The notes: generated by a model not told the origin, from the letters alone. Positions 1 to 7,412 are shown, counted from the first letter of the stretch. The stretch: 15,855 nucleotides of DNA from Gemmatimonadota bacterium (GCA_025360265.1 JANYCP010000003.1:1-15855); one strand, 5' to 3'. Made by a program: numbers and translations.

Positions 1-709
<709 letters not shown>

Positions 710-803
710 GCAACGCGGCAGTGGCACGGGACGATCCCGCGCCATGATGAGCAACGTAGGGACGCAGCATGCTGCGCCCATACACGATACGTGAGGAGCA
801 CAG
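710..803 (+). promoter_or_regulatory. tuf-rpsJ leader with 14-bp palindrome
   Basis: This 94-base gap holds two hairpin candidates. One is a small stem CGGGA-CGA-TCCCG near 727-739. The other is the perfect 14-bp palindrome CGCAGCATGCTGCG at 763-776, flanked by GGG (759-761) and CCC (777-779) with one bulged A. The rpsJ Shine-Dalgarno GAGGAG follows near 792-797. No T-run follows either stem, so a strong intrinsic terminator is unlikely. In E. coli the S10 leader mediates L4 feedback, but no homology to that leader can be claimed here. A leader or processing role is inference. Confidence 0.3.
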
Positions 804-1112
804 ATGGCTGGTAAAATCCGGATCCGCCTGAAGGCGTTCGACCACGTGGTGCTGGACCAGGCCGCGGCGGATATCGTGCGCACGGCGGAAAAGACCGGAG
901 CACAGGTGTCGGGCCCGATTCCGCTTCCGGTGAAGACCGAGCGGTGGACCGTCCTGCGCTCACCACATGTCGACAAGAAGAGCCGTGAGCAGTTCGAGAT
1001 GCGCACGCACAAGCGCCTGCTCGACATTCACGATTCACGTCCGCAGACGATGGACGCTCTGACCAAGCTGGATCTTCCGGCTGGCGTGGACGTCGAGATC
1101 AAGGTCGAATAG
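804..1112 (+). CDS. rpsJ: 30S ribosomal protein S10 (uS10)
   Basis: This 102-residue protein matches the usual S10 length. It contains the family signatures KIRIRLKAFDH near the N-terminus, GPIPLPVKTERWTVLRSPHVDKKSREQFEMRTH in the middle (positions about 37-70) and KRLLDIHDSRPQTMDAL after it. S10 is a head protein of the 30S subunit, and in many bacteria it is also the NusE partner of NusB in antitermination. The ATG is preceded by GAGGAG with good spacing. It opens the S10 operon and its TAG stop is 2 bases from the rplC start. Nothing unusual is seen. Confidence 0.98.
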   Translation: MAGKIRIRLKAFDHVVLDQAAADIVRTAEKTGAQVSGPIPLPVKTERWTVLRSPHVDKKSREQFEMRTHKRLLDIHDSRPQTMDALTKLDLPAGVDVEIKVE

Positions 1113-1114
1113 CC

Positions 1115-1738
1115 ATGGCCACTGGAATCATTGGCCGCAAGCTCGGCATGACGCGCGTGTTCTCGGAAGACGGCACGGCGGTCCCGGTGACGGTGATCGA
1201 GGCTGGCCCGTGTCACGTGTTGCAGGTGCGCGCTGAGCAGGCCCAGATGGGTTGGGGCAAGAAGACCCCGATTCGTAGCACCAAGGCCGAGCTCGGCCAC
1301 GCCAAGGCGGCGGGGCTCGATTTCGCACCGCAGGTGATTCGCTCGTTCCCGCTCAACGGCGCGGAACTGGCGCTCGGTGCGACGGTGACCGTAGAGAGTT
1401 TTGCGGCGGGCGACCTGGTCAAGGTGACCGGGACGACCAAGGGTCGCGGCTTCCAGGGCGTCGTGCATCGCTACGGTTTCCACGGCGGTCCGGGATCACA
1501 CGGTAACACGCGTCACCGGAAGCCGGGTTCCATCGGACCGGGCACCGATCCGTCGCGCGTCATCAAGGGCAAGAAGATGCCGGGTCACATGGGTGATGAG
1601 CGGCACACCGAAATGGGTCTCACGATCGTGAAGGTTGATGCCGAGCGGAACCTGTTGTTTGTGCGCGGGGCAATCCCGGGCTCGAAGAACGGCATCGTGA
1701 CGGTTGCGCCGCAGGGAGGGAAGAGCCGCCATGATTGA
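1115..1738 (+). CDS. rplC: 50S ribosomal protein L3 (uL3)
   Basis: The 207-residue product has the typical L3 length and motifs: GIIGRKLGMTRVF at the N-terminus, KGRGFQGVVHRYGFHGGPGSHG (about 109-130), and HRKPGSIG...KGKKMPGHMG (about 134-160), the loop that reaches toward the peptidyl-transferase centre. In E. coli this loop carries a glutamine methylated by PrmB. Here the corresponding stretch reads GSIGPGTDPSRV, so that glutamine is not present, as in many non-proteobacteria. The start has only a weak Shine-Dalgarno and lies 2 bases after the rpsJ stop, so translational coupling is likely. Its last 8 bases overlap rplD. Confidence 0.98.
   Translation: MATGIIGRKLGMTRVFSEDGTAVPVTVIEAGPCHVLQVRAEQAQMGWGKKTPIRSTKAELGHAKAAGLDFAPQVIRSFPLNGAELALGATVTVESFAAGDLVKVTGTTKGRGFQGVVHRYGFHGGPGSHGNTRHRKPGSIGPGTDPSRVIKGKKMPGHMGDERHTEMGLTIVKVDAERNLLFVRGAIPGSKNGIVTVAPQGGKSRHD
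1714..1720 (+). promoter_or_regulatory. Shine-Dalgarno deciding the rplD start
   Basis: GGGAGGG lies 10 bases before the ATG at 1731 and inside the end of rplC. It supports 1731 as the start rather than the in-frame TTG at 1704, which precedes the conserved L4 N-terminus by nine unrelated codons. Confidence 0.7.
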
Positions 1739-2531
1739 AGCTCCACATTACTCGACGAGCGGGGCCAAGCATGCCGCCGCGTTCGCCCTGCCGAATGAGA
1801 CGTTCGACGGCGTGGTGAACGAGAACGTGCTGCATCAGGCCGTGAAGGACTTTCTGGCCAACCAGCGCCAGGGTACCGCGAAGACCAAGACGCGCAGTTT
1901 CGTCTCGGGCGGTAACCAGAAGCCGTGGAAGCAGAAGGGCACTGGCCGCGCTCGTGCCGGCTCCAGCCGTTCGCCGGTGTGGGTTGGCGGTGGCACGGTG
2001 TTCGGTCCGATTCCGCGCGACTATCGCACGGATACCAACAAGAAGGTGCGCCAGCTGGCCCGTCGCTCGGCGCTCAATGCGCGGGCGCGCGAGGGCATGG
2101 TGCATGTCGTCGACACGTTCACGATGGATGCGCCGAAGACCAGCACGCTGCTCAAGTTGCTCGGCAAACTGGCGCTTGGTGAAACCAAGACGTTGATCCT
2201 GACCGACGGCTCGAAGGCGCCAGTATACCTGAGCGGGCGGAACGTGCCGCACATCAATGTGCTGCCCTTCAGCGATGCGACCGCCTACGACATCCTGCAT
2301 GCGGACGCGCTCGTCATCGAGAGTGCTGCGCTCGGTTCAGGCGTGCACGACGGCAGCGAAGCACCGGCGTCGAAGGCGAAGGTGGCCAAGCCGGCGAAGA
2401 AGTCTGCCGTGAAGAAGGCCTCGGCCAAGGCTGCAGGCACTGCGAAGCCGAAGGCTGCGAAGCATGCCCCGAGCAAGGGCGAGGGGAAGGCCGCTGCCAA
2501 GAAGCCGGCGAAGAAGAAGGAGAGCAAATAA
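1731..2531 (+). CDS. rplD: 50S ribosomal protein L4 (uL4) with long basic C-terminal tail
   Basis: This protein has 266 residues, whereas L4 is usually about 200-210. Residues 1-203 are a standard L4: VNENVLHQAVKDFLANQRQGT, the exit-tunnel loop region (KQKGTGRARAGSSRSPVWVGGGTVFGP, about 68-94) and the Rossmann-like half ending DALVIESA. Residues 204-266 form a low-complexity tail rich in Lys, Ala and Pro (AKPAKK, AVKKASAKAA, AAAKKPAKKKESK), similar in style to histone-H1-like bacterial tails. The tail is probably disordered and nucleic-acid binding (inference). The start overlaps the rplC stop by 8 bases, and the TAA overlaps the rplW ATG by one base. L4 assembles early onto 23S rRNA. Confidence 0.97.
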   Translation: MIEAPHYSTSGAKHAAAFALPNETFDGVVNENVLHQAVKDFLANQRQGTAKTKTRSFVSGGNQKPWKQKGTGRARAGSSRSPVWVGGGTVFGPIPRDYRTDTNKKVRQLARRSALNARAREGMVHVVDTFTMDAPKTSTLLKLLGKLALGETKTLILTDGSKAPVYLSGRNVPHINVLPFSDATAYDILHADALVIESAALGSGVHDGSEAPASKAKVAKPAKKSAVKKASAKAAGTAKPKAAKHAPSKGEGKAAAKKPAKKKESK

Positions 2532-2818
2532 TGTCCGACTTGCACCATGTGGTTGTCCGCCCGTTGATCACCGAGAAGAGCTCGGCTGCTTGGCAGGATC
2601 GCAAGGAGTACGTCTTCGAAGTGCATCCGGAAGCGACCAAGGGACAGATTCGTGAAGCGCTCAAGCAGTTGTTCGGCGTGACCGTCACCAGCGTGCGCAC
2701 CATGCAGATGCGCCGTAACGCCATGGTCCGCGGGCAGGCCCGCGGTGTCTCGGCGCGCTGGAAGAAGGCCGTCGTCACCCTTCGCCAGGGCGACTCGCTC
2801 GCCGTCTTCGAGAGCTGA
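2531..2818 (+). CDS. rplW: 50S ribosomal protein L23 (uL23)
   Basis: The product has 95 residues, the normal length. It contains VVRPLITEKSS at the N-terminus, EVHPEATKGQIREALKQLFGV in the central helix-strand (about 30-50) and a variable basic loop RRNAMVRGQARGVSARWKKA. It ends with the strand VVTLRQGDSLAVFES. L23 lines the tunnel exit and docks trigger factor, SRP and SecY. The start codon shares its A with the rplD stop (TAATG), a translational-coupling arrangement, with AAGGAG about 10 bases upstream inside rplD. Confidence 0.97.
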   Translation: MSDLHHVVVRPLITEKSSAAWQDRKEYVFEVHPEATKGQIREALKQLFGVTVTSVRTMQMRRNAMVRGQARGVSARWKKAVVTLRQGDSLAVFES

Positions 2819-2820
2819 TC

Positions 2821-3660
2821 ATGACGATTCGTCAATTTCGTCCAATGACCGCTGGTACCCGCTTCCGCTCTGTCTCGGGGTTCGATGAGATCACCCGCGG
2901 CCGTCCGGAAAAGTCGTTGCTCGAGCCGATCAAGGGATCGGGCGGGCGCAACAACCAGGGCCACATCACGTCGCGCTACATCGGCGGTGGTCACAAGCGG
3001 ATGTACCGCAAGATCGACTTCAAGCGCAACAAGTTCGCGATTCCAGCGAAGGTTGCCGAAATCGAGTATGACCCGAACCGCAACGCACGCATTGCGCTGC
3101 TGGTCTACGCCGATGGTGAGAAGCGCTACATGCTGCATCCGGCCGGCCTGAAGCAGGGCGACACCGTGATCAGCGGTCCGGGCAGCGACGTGCGTACCGG
3201 CAACTGCTTGCCGCTCGGCGAGATGCCGCTCGGCACGATGGTGCACAATATCGAGCTCAAGATCGGCAAGGGCGGCGTCATGGCGCGCTCAGCCGGCCAG
3301 GGTGCGCAGGTCGTGGCGCGTGAAGGCGAGTACGTCACGCTGCGCCTCAAGTCGTCGGAAATGCGCCTGATTCACAGCCGCTGTCTCGCGACCGTGGGCG
3401 AAGTTGGCAACGCCGAGCATGAGTTGCTCTCGATCGGCAAGGCCGGCAAGAGCCGTTGGCTGGGACGCTCGCCCCATGTGCGTGGTGTGGCGATGAACCC
3501 GGTCGACCATCCGCTTGGTGGTGGTGAAGGCAAGACGTCAGGTGGCCGTCCGCCAGTGTCCCCGTGGGGCAAGGCTGAAGGCAAGAAGACCCGAAAGCGT
3601 AAGAAGAATTCCAACCGACTCATTGTGCGCGGGCGCAAGCGCGGGAAGGCGACTCAATAA
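2821..3660 (+). CDS. rplB: 50S ribosomal protein L2 (uL2)
   Basis: The product has 279 residues, as expected (about 273-280). Conserved blocks are GRNNQGHITSRYIGGGHKR (42-60), EYDPNRNARIALL (82-94), GNCLPLGEMPLGT (127-139), RSAGQGAQVVAREGEY (156-171) and the C-terminal RGVAMNPVDHPLGGGEG (221-237). The last block lies near the peptidyl-transferase centre. The conserved His is H230. The position two residues later is Leu232, where many bacteria have a second His. L2 is a primary 23S rRNA binder needed for subunit joining. It starts 2 bases after rplW and overlaps rpsS by one base. Confidence 0.98.
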   Translation: MTIRQFRPMTAGTRFRSVSGFDEITRGRPEKSLLEPIKGSGGRNNQGHITSRYIGGGHKRMYRKIDFKRNKFAIPAKVAEIEYDPNRNARIALLVYADGEKRYMLHPAGLKQGDTVISGPGSDVRTGNCLPLGEMPLGTMVHNIELKIGKGGVMARSAGQGAQVVAREGEYVTLRLKSSEMRLIHSRCLATVGEVGNAEHELLSIGKAGKSRWLGRSPHVRGVAMNPVDHPLGGGEGKTSGGRPPVSPWGKAEGKKTRKRKKNSNRLIVRGRKRGKATQ

Positions 3661-3950
3661 TGGCGCGGAGCATTCGGAAGGGCCCGTTCGTCCTCCAGTC
3701 CTTGGCAGACAAGGTCTCGGGCATGAACTCGAAAAACGAGAAGAAGGTCATCAAGACCTGGAGCCGGGCTAGCACCATTCTGCCCGAATTTGTCGGCCAC
3801 ACCTTTGCGGTGCACAACGGCAACAAGTTCGTGCCGGTGTACGTCTCGGAGAACATGGTCGGTCACAAGCTCGGGGAATTTGCCCCGACGCGCCTGTTCC
3901 GCGGCCACAGTGGCAAGCTGGTGGCGGACAAGAAGGCAAAGGCGGTCTGA
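3660..3950 (+). CDS. rpsS: 30S ribosomal protein S19 (uS19)
   Basis: The 96-residue product is a standard S19: RSIRKGPFV at the N-terminus, IKTWSRASTILPEFVGHTFAVHNGNKFVPV (about 31-60) and ENMVGHKLGEFAPTRLFRGH (64-83). S19 sits in the 30S head with S13 and contacts the A-site region. The ATG overlaps the rplB stop by one base, with GGGAAGG upstream inside rplB. The extra C-terminal lysines are usual. Confidence 0.98.
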   Translation: MARSIRKGPFVLQSLADKVSGMNSKNEKKVIKTWSRASTILPEFVGHTFAVHNGNKFVPVYVSENMVGHKLGEFAPTRLFRGHSGKLVADKKAKAV

Positions 3951-3951
3951 T

Positions 3952-4308
3952 ATGGAAGGCAAAGCGATTCAGCGATCGGTTCGGCAATCGTCACGCAAGA
4001 TGCGGCTGGTCATGGACCTGATCCGCGGCAAGAACGTGAATGATGCCTACGCGATCCTGCAGTTCAACAAGAAGCTGGCGGCGAAGCAGATCGCCAAGAC
4101 GCTGAAGTCGGCGGTCTCCAACGCGCAGCAGCATGCGGAAAAGGCCAACGAGGCGCTTGACGTCGATCAGTTGTTCGTCGTCGACGCGCAGATCCAGATG
4201 GGCTCGCCGCTCAAGCGCTTCGGCGCCGCGGCGCAGGGACGCGCCACGCCGATCCGCAAGCGGACCAGTCATGTGCACATTGCCGTGGCGACGAAGGGGG
4301 CGAAGTAA
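3952..4308 (+). CDS. rplV: 50S ribosomal protein L22 (uL22)
   Basis: The frame is open further upstream, but the L22 family begins at the ATG at 3952, one base after the rpsS stop, giving 118 residues. Seen are AIQRSVRQSSRKMRLVMDLIRGKNV (5-29), ALKSAVSNA-like helix text (LKSAVSNAQQHAE) and the C-terminal hairpin QMGSPLKRFGAAAQGRATPIRKRTSHVHIAV (about 81-112). That hairpin lines the exit tunnel and is the site of macrolide-resistance changes in other species. No insertion is visible in the loop. The Shine-Dalgarno is weak, so coupling to rpsS is likely. It overlaps rpsC by one base. Confidence 0.96.
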   Translation: MEGKAIQRSVRQSSRKMRLVMDLIRGKNVNDAYAILQFNKKLAAKQIAKTLKSAVSNAQQHAEKANEALDVDQLFVVDAQIQMGSPLKRFGAAAQGRATPIRKRTSHVHIAVATKGAK

Positions 4309-4988
4309 TGGGCCAGAAAACGCATCCAGTCGGCTTCCGGCTTGGCGTCACGAAGCAGTCGTTGTCGCGCTGGTACGCTTCGGCGAAGGACATGCCGGCG
4401 TTGCTCGCCGAGGACCGGCTGATCCGTGACTACATCCAGAAGCGTCTCGGTCACGCGGCAATTGCCGAAGTGCACATCGAGCGCAAGCCGGGCAAGGTCA
4501 CGGTCACGATTCACACCGGGCGACCGGGCGTGGTGATCGGCAAGCGCGGCGCCGAAGTCGACAAGCTTCGCGAAGAGCTTGCCGTGGTGCTTGAGCGCCA
4601 GCTGAAGTTGACGCGCGAAGTTGCCGTCAATGTTGAAGAGATCAAGCGGCCCGAGCTCTCGGCCAAACTGGTGGCAGATAACATCGCCGCGCAGCTCGAG
4701 CAGCGCATCTCATTCCGTCGCGCCATGAAGCGCGCGGTGCAGAGTGCGATGCGCATGGGCGCCCAGGGCATTCGGGTGCGTGCAGCGGGCCGCCTCGGCG
4801 GTGCTGAAATCGCGCGAGTGGAAGGGTATCGCGAGGGCCGGGTGCCGTTGCACACGCTTCGCGCCGACATCGATTACGCAACGGGCACTGCCAAGACCAC
4901 GTACGGCACGATCGGCGTGAAGGTCTGGGTCTTCAAGGGTGAAGTTGTTGAAGACATGAGTGGCCGTACTTACAGCACTGGGGCCTGA
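4308..4988 (+). CDS. rpsC: 30S ribosomal protein S3 (uS3)
   Basis: The product has 226 residues, typical for S3. It starts with MGQKTHPVGFRLGVTKQSLS followed by RWYA, the N-terminal style seen in several non-proteobacterial phyla. A type II KH domain follows with the GxxG loop GKRG at 78-81 (in GRPGVVIGKRGAEVDKLRE). The C-terminal domain has ISFRRAMKRAVQSAMRMGAQGIRV and LGGAEIARVEGYREGRVPLHTLRADIDY. S3 forms part of the mRNA entry tunnel and helicase site. AAGGGGG sits 7 bases before the ATG, inside rplV, and the start overlaps the rplV stop (TAATG). Confidence 0.98.
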   Translation: MGQKTHPVGFRLGVTKQSLSRWYASAKDMPALLAEDRLIRDYIQKRLGHAAIAEVHIERKPGKVTVTIHTGRPGVVIGKRGAEVDKLREELAVVLERQLKLTREVAVNVEEIKRPELSAKLVADNIAAQLEQRISFRRAMKRAVQSAMRMGAQGIRVRAAGRLGGAEIARVEGYREGRVPLHTLRADIDYATGTAKTTYGTIGVKVWVFKGEVVEDMSGRTYSTGA

Positions 4989-4993
4989 CGACC

Positions 4994-5407
4994 ATGATGG
5001 CACCGAAGCGGATCAAGTTCCGCAAGACATTCAAGGGCAAGACCAACGGCATCGCCACGCGTGGCAACACTGTCGCGTTCGGTGAATGGGGCGTGGTTTC
5101 GCTCGAGCCGGGTTGGGTCACGGCGCGCCAGATCGAAGCGGCGCGTGTGGCGATGACTCGCGAGATGAAGCGTGGCGGCAAGGTGTGGATCCGGATTTTC
5201 CCGGACAAGCCGATCACGAAGAAGCCGGCCGAAACCCGCATGGGTAAGGGCAAGGGCAATCCTGAAGGCTGGGTGTGCGTGGTGAAGCCCGGTCGCGTGT
5301 TGTTTGAAGTGGACGGCATTGAAGAGCCGCTAGCCCGCAAGGCGCTGGCGCTCGCCGAAGCCAAGTTGCCGGTCAAGACGCGTGTCATCCGGCGTGAGGA
5401 GATCTGA
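4994..5407 (+). CDS. rplP: 50S ribosomal protein L16 (uL16)
   Basis: The product has 137 residues, matching the family. It contains PKRIKFRKTFKG, the block RQIEAARVAMTREMKRGGKVWIRIFPDKPITKKPAETRMGKGKG (about 48-91) and NPEGWVCVVKPGRVLFEVDG. The MGKGKG loop includes the arginine region hydroxylated in E. coli L16. L16 is a late-assembly protein near the A-site tRNA elbow. The start is ATGATG, so 4994 or 4997 could initiate; no clear Shine-Dalgarno separates them, and the gap to rpsC is only 5 bases. Confidence 0.97.
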   Translation: MMAPKRIKFRKTFKGKTNGIATRGNTVAFGEWGVVSLEPGWVTARQIEAARVAMTREMKRGGKVWIRIFPDKPITKKPAETRMGKGKGNPEGWVCVVKPGRVLFEVDGIEEPLARKALALAEAKLPVKTRVIRREEI

Positions 5408-5409
5408 GC

Positions 5410-5607
5410 ATGCTGATTAGCAGCGACCTGCGGGAGCTGTCAGTCGAGCAGCTCGAAGCCAAGCTCGCCGAGCTGCGCGAGGAGCGCTTCAAGTTGCGCT
5501 TCCGTTCGGCGACCGAGTCGATCGAGAATCCGATGCAGTTTCGTATCCTGCGACGGGACACCGCCCGGATCTTGACGATCCTGGGCGAGAAGCGCCGCAA
5601 GGCATAA
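5410..5607 (+). CDS. rpmC: 50S ribosomal protein L29 (uL29)
   Basis: This short protein of 65 residues has two helices joined by a turn: DLRELSVEQLEAKLAELREERFKLRFRSATESIENP and FRILRRDTARILTILGEKRRK. The motif 'L-R-F/Q...IENP' and the ILRRDTARI block are L29 hallmarks. L29 lies at the tunnel exit next to L23 and contributes to the SRP and trigger-factor docking surface. It starts 2 bases after the rplP stop and ends 11 bases before the preferred rpsQ start. Confidence 0.96.
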   Translation: MLISSDLRELSVEQLEAKLAELREERFKLRFRSATESIENPMQFRILRRDTARILTILGEKRRKA

Positions 5608-5612
5608 GGGAG
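5606..5612 (+). promoter_or_regulatory. Shine-Dalgarno deciding the rpsQ start
   Basis: AAGGGAG abuts the first ATG (5613) with no spacer, which is too close for initiation. It stands 6 bases before the second in-frame ATG (5619), the optimal distance, so 5619 is preferred. Confidence 0.65.
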
Positions 5613-5618
5613 ATGGCC

Positions 5619-5894
5619 ATGGCTGAGACGACTACCGCCGCCGCGACACGGCTCGCGCGCAAGACGCGCACCGGAGTGGTGACGAGCGACAAGATGCAGA
5701 AAACCGTCACTGTGCTGCTGGAGCGCCGTCTGGCGCATCCGAAGTACGGCAAGCAGGTGACGCGCAGCAAGAAGGTGAAGGCGCGCAACGACCATGACGC
5801 CAAGGCCGGCGACACGGTGCGCATCATGGAAACGCGTCCTGTGGCGAAGACGGTGCGTTGGCGCACCCTCGAAGTCATCCTGCGCGCCAAATAG
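5619..5894 (+). CDS. rpsQ: 30S ribosomal protein S17 (uS17)
   Basis: The product is 91 residues from the preferred ATG at 5619, or 93 from 5613. After a short Thr/Ala-rich N-terminus it shows the S17 OB-fold sequence: RKTRTGVVTSDKMQKTVTVLLERR, HPKYGKQVTRSKKVKARNDHDAKAGDTVRIMETRPVAKTVRWRTLEVI. S17 is a primary 16S rRNA binder near the 5' domain. The N-terminal dozen residues (MAETTTAAATRLA) are an unconserved addition to the E. coli-type protein. The TAG stop is 18 bases before rplN. Confidence 0.97.
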   Translation: MAETTTAAATRLARKTRTGVVTSDKMQKTVTVLLERRLAHPKYGKQVTRSKKVKARNDHDAKAGDTVRIMETRPVAKTVRWRTLEVILRAK

Positions 5895-5912
5895 GGTCAC
5901 GGAGAGTTCACA

Positions 5913-6281
5913 ATGGTGCAACAGGAAAGCATTCTCAGGATCGCGGACAATTCCGGCGCTCGCAAGGCGTTGGTGATTCGCGTGCTTGGCGGTACGCGTC
6001 GCCGATATGCGTCTCTGGGCGACAAGGTCGTGGTGACGATCAAGGACGCCATTCCGACCGGCCAGGTGAAGAAGGGCGAAGTCGCCAAGGCTGTGATCGT
6101 GCGCACGCGGAAGGAGGTTCGCCGAAAGGACGGATCCTACATCCGCTTCGACGAGAACGCCGCGGTGCTCATCAATGACCAGGGCGAACCACGTGCGACC
6201 CGCATTTTCGGTCCGGTCGCCCGCGAACTGCGCGAGAAGAAGTACATGAAGATCGTCTCGCTCGCGCCCGAGGTACTCTGA
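5913..6281 (+). CDS. rplN: 50S ribosomal protein L14 (uL14)
   Basis: The 122-residue length is exact for the family. Characteristic are the start MVQQESILRIADNSGARKAL, GDKVVVTIKDAIPTG, KKGEVAKAVIVRTRKEVRRKDGSYIRFDENAAVLIN and the end RIFGPVARELREKKYMKIVSLAPEVL. L14 lies at the subunit interface, forming bridges to 16S rRNA and the RsfS contact. GGAGAG precedes the ATG by 6 bases. It is followed one base later by rplX. Confidence 0.98.
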   Translation: MVQQESILRIADNSGARKALVIRVLGGTRRRYASLGDKVVVTIKDAIPTGQVKKGEVAKAVIVRTRKEVRRKDGSYIRFDENAAVLINDQGEPRATRIFGPVARELREKKYMKIVSLAPEVL

Positions 6282-6282
6282 C

Positions 6283-6666
6283 ATGCGGCCACTGGTCTAC
6301 AAGAAGGCCAAGCGTCCGCGTGCCGGTGGGCGCGTCGAGCGCGAGAAGATGCACATCACCAAGGGCGACACCGTTCAGGTGATCTCGGGTGATGACAAGG
6401 GGAAGCGCGGCACGGTGCTGCGCGTCTTCCCGAAGACTGGCCGCGTGGCCATCGACGGGGTGGCGCTGGCCAAGAAGCACCGCCGCGCAACCCAGAACAC
6501 CGAGTCGGGGATCGTCTCCTTCGCCGCGCCGATTCCGGCGTCGAAGGTGATGCTGATCGATCCGAAGTCGGGCGAGCCGACGCGCATTCGCCGGCAGAAG
6601 GACGCCGACGGCACGATTCAACGGATCGCGACCAAGTCGGGCGTAGCTATTCCAAGGGTCAGGTAA
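6283..6666 (+). CDS. rplX: 50S ribosomal protein L24 (uL24) with N-terminal extension
   Basis: The 127-residue frame begins one base after rplN. The L24 core starts at Met23 (MHITKGDTVQVISGDDKGKRGTV), with the KOW motif at about 26-45. It then runs through KKHRRATQNTESGIV and ends IRRQKDADGTIQRIATKSGV. From Met23 (base 6349) the product would be 105 residues, the usual size, so that ATG is an alternative start. GAGG about 9 bases before 6283 and the tight spacing favour the longer form, whose first 22 residues are strongly basic. L24 initiates 50S assembly. Confidence 0.93.
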   Translation: MRPLVYKKAKRPRAGGRVEREKMHITKGDTVQVISGDDKGKRGTVLRVFPKTGRVAIDGVALAKKHRRATQNTESGIVSFAAPIPASKVMLIDPKSGEPTRIRRQKDADGTIQRIATKSGVAIPRVR

Positions 6667-6668
6667 CG

Positions 6669-7367
6669 ATGGCAAAGACTGAAGAAGGCGCGACCGAAAA
6701 GAAGGCCGCGGCACCAAAGAAGACATCATCGCCCAAGTCGAAGAAGGGCGAAGCGACCGCCATGGCGACCGATCCGGCGCCAAAGGCGTCGGCGGGAAAG
6801 CCGCGTCTCCAGGTGTTCTACGAAACGATCGCACGCGGTCGGTTGGCGAAGCAGTTCGGCTTCAAGAATCCGCATCAGGTGCCGCGGATCACGAAGATCG
6901 TGCTCAACGTCGGCCTCGGCGAAGGGGCGAAGAATCCCAAGCTGATCGACGCGGCAGCCGAAGAACTGGCGATCGTGACCGGCCAGAAGGCCGTGATCAC
7001 CAAGGCGAAGAAGGCGATCGCCAATTTCGGACTGCGCGTCGGGTTGCCGGTCGGTTGTTCGGTGACGCTGCGCGGTGCACGGATGTACGAGTTCCTCGAC
7101 CGGTTCATTCACCTCACGGTGCCGCGGATTCGCGACTTCCGCGGGCTGCCGAACAAGAGCTTTGACGGTCGTGGCAACTACACGTTCGGTATCAAGGAAC
7201 AGACGATGTTCGCCGAGATCGATTTCGACAAGATCGAGCACATCCACGGCATGGACATCACGCTGGTGACCAACGCGGGACGGGACGATCTGGCCATGGC
7301 CCTGCTGCGGGAATTCGGCTGGCCATTCAAGGGTGAGACGCCAAACGCATCGTTGCGTGTGGCCTGA
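6669..7367 (+). CDS. rplE: 50S ribosomal protein L5 (uL5) with Lys/Ala-rich N-terminal extension
   Basis: The 232-residue frame is longer than the usual L5 of about 180. Residues 1-45 are low complexity (Lys, Ala, Ser, Pro, Thr, Glu). The L5 core begins at about residue 46: PRLQVFYETIARGRLAKQFGF, then QVPRITKIVLNVGLGEGAKN, GQKAVITKAKKAIANFGLRVG, VTLRGARMYEFLDRF and PRIRDFRGLPNKSFDGRGNYTFGI, ending with EHIHGMDITLVTNAGRDDLAMALLREFGWPF. L5 binds 5S rRNA and contacts P-site tRNA. An internal ATG at 6762 would shorten the extension to 14 residues, but its upstream GAAGGG is far away. The start at 6669 fits the 2-base gap after rplX. Confidence 0.95.
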   Translation: MAKTEEGATEKKAAAPKKTSSPKSKKGEATAMATDPAPKASAGKPRLQVFYETIARGRLAKQFGFKNPHQVPRITKIVLNVGLGEGAKNPKLIDAAAEELAIVTGQKAVITKAKKAIANFGLRVGLPVGCSVTLRGARMYEFLDRFIHLTVPRIRDFRGLPNKSFDGRGNYTFGIKEQTMFAEIDFDKIEHIHGMDITLVTNAGRDDLAMALLREFGWPFKGETPNASLRVA

Positions 7368-7412
7368 GGGAGTTGACTACATGACGCACGGCATCACGAA
7401 GGACGGCAACGC
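7368..7412 (+). other. rplE-rpsH gap lacking rpsN, with SD-led mini-ORF
   Basis: This is where rpsN (uS14) normally lies. Instead there is AGGGAG at 7367-7372 and, 8 bases later, an ATG at 7381 opening an 11-codon frame (MTHGITKDGNA) that stops at 7414-7416. That stop overlaps the rpsH ATG as ATGA. The peptide has no resemblance to S14. It may be a coupling mini-cistron or a scar of gene loss; whether it is translated is unknown. Confidence 0.4.

Noticed and set aside
1704..1730. Upstream TTG start for rplD
   Set aside because: The nine added codons are rplC sequence in another frame, and the GGGAGGG site is placed correctly for the ATG at 1731.
2314..3246. 310-codon minus-strand frame opposite rplD, rplW and rplB
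   Set aside because: Shadow of GC-rich coding sequence; no recognisable protein and no room for a gene opposite essential genes.
3790..3951. Upstream start for rplV inside rpsS
   Set aside because: The L22 family begins at 3952; the upstream codons give Arg/Thr-rich shadow text from rpsS.
5385..6284. 299-codon minus-strand frame opposite rpmC, rpsQ and rplN
   Set aside because: Shadow frame with His/Arg-rich composition typical of reversed GC-rich genes.
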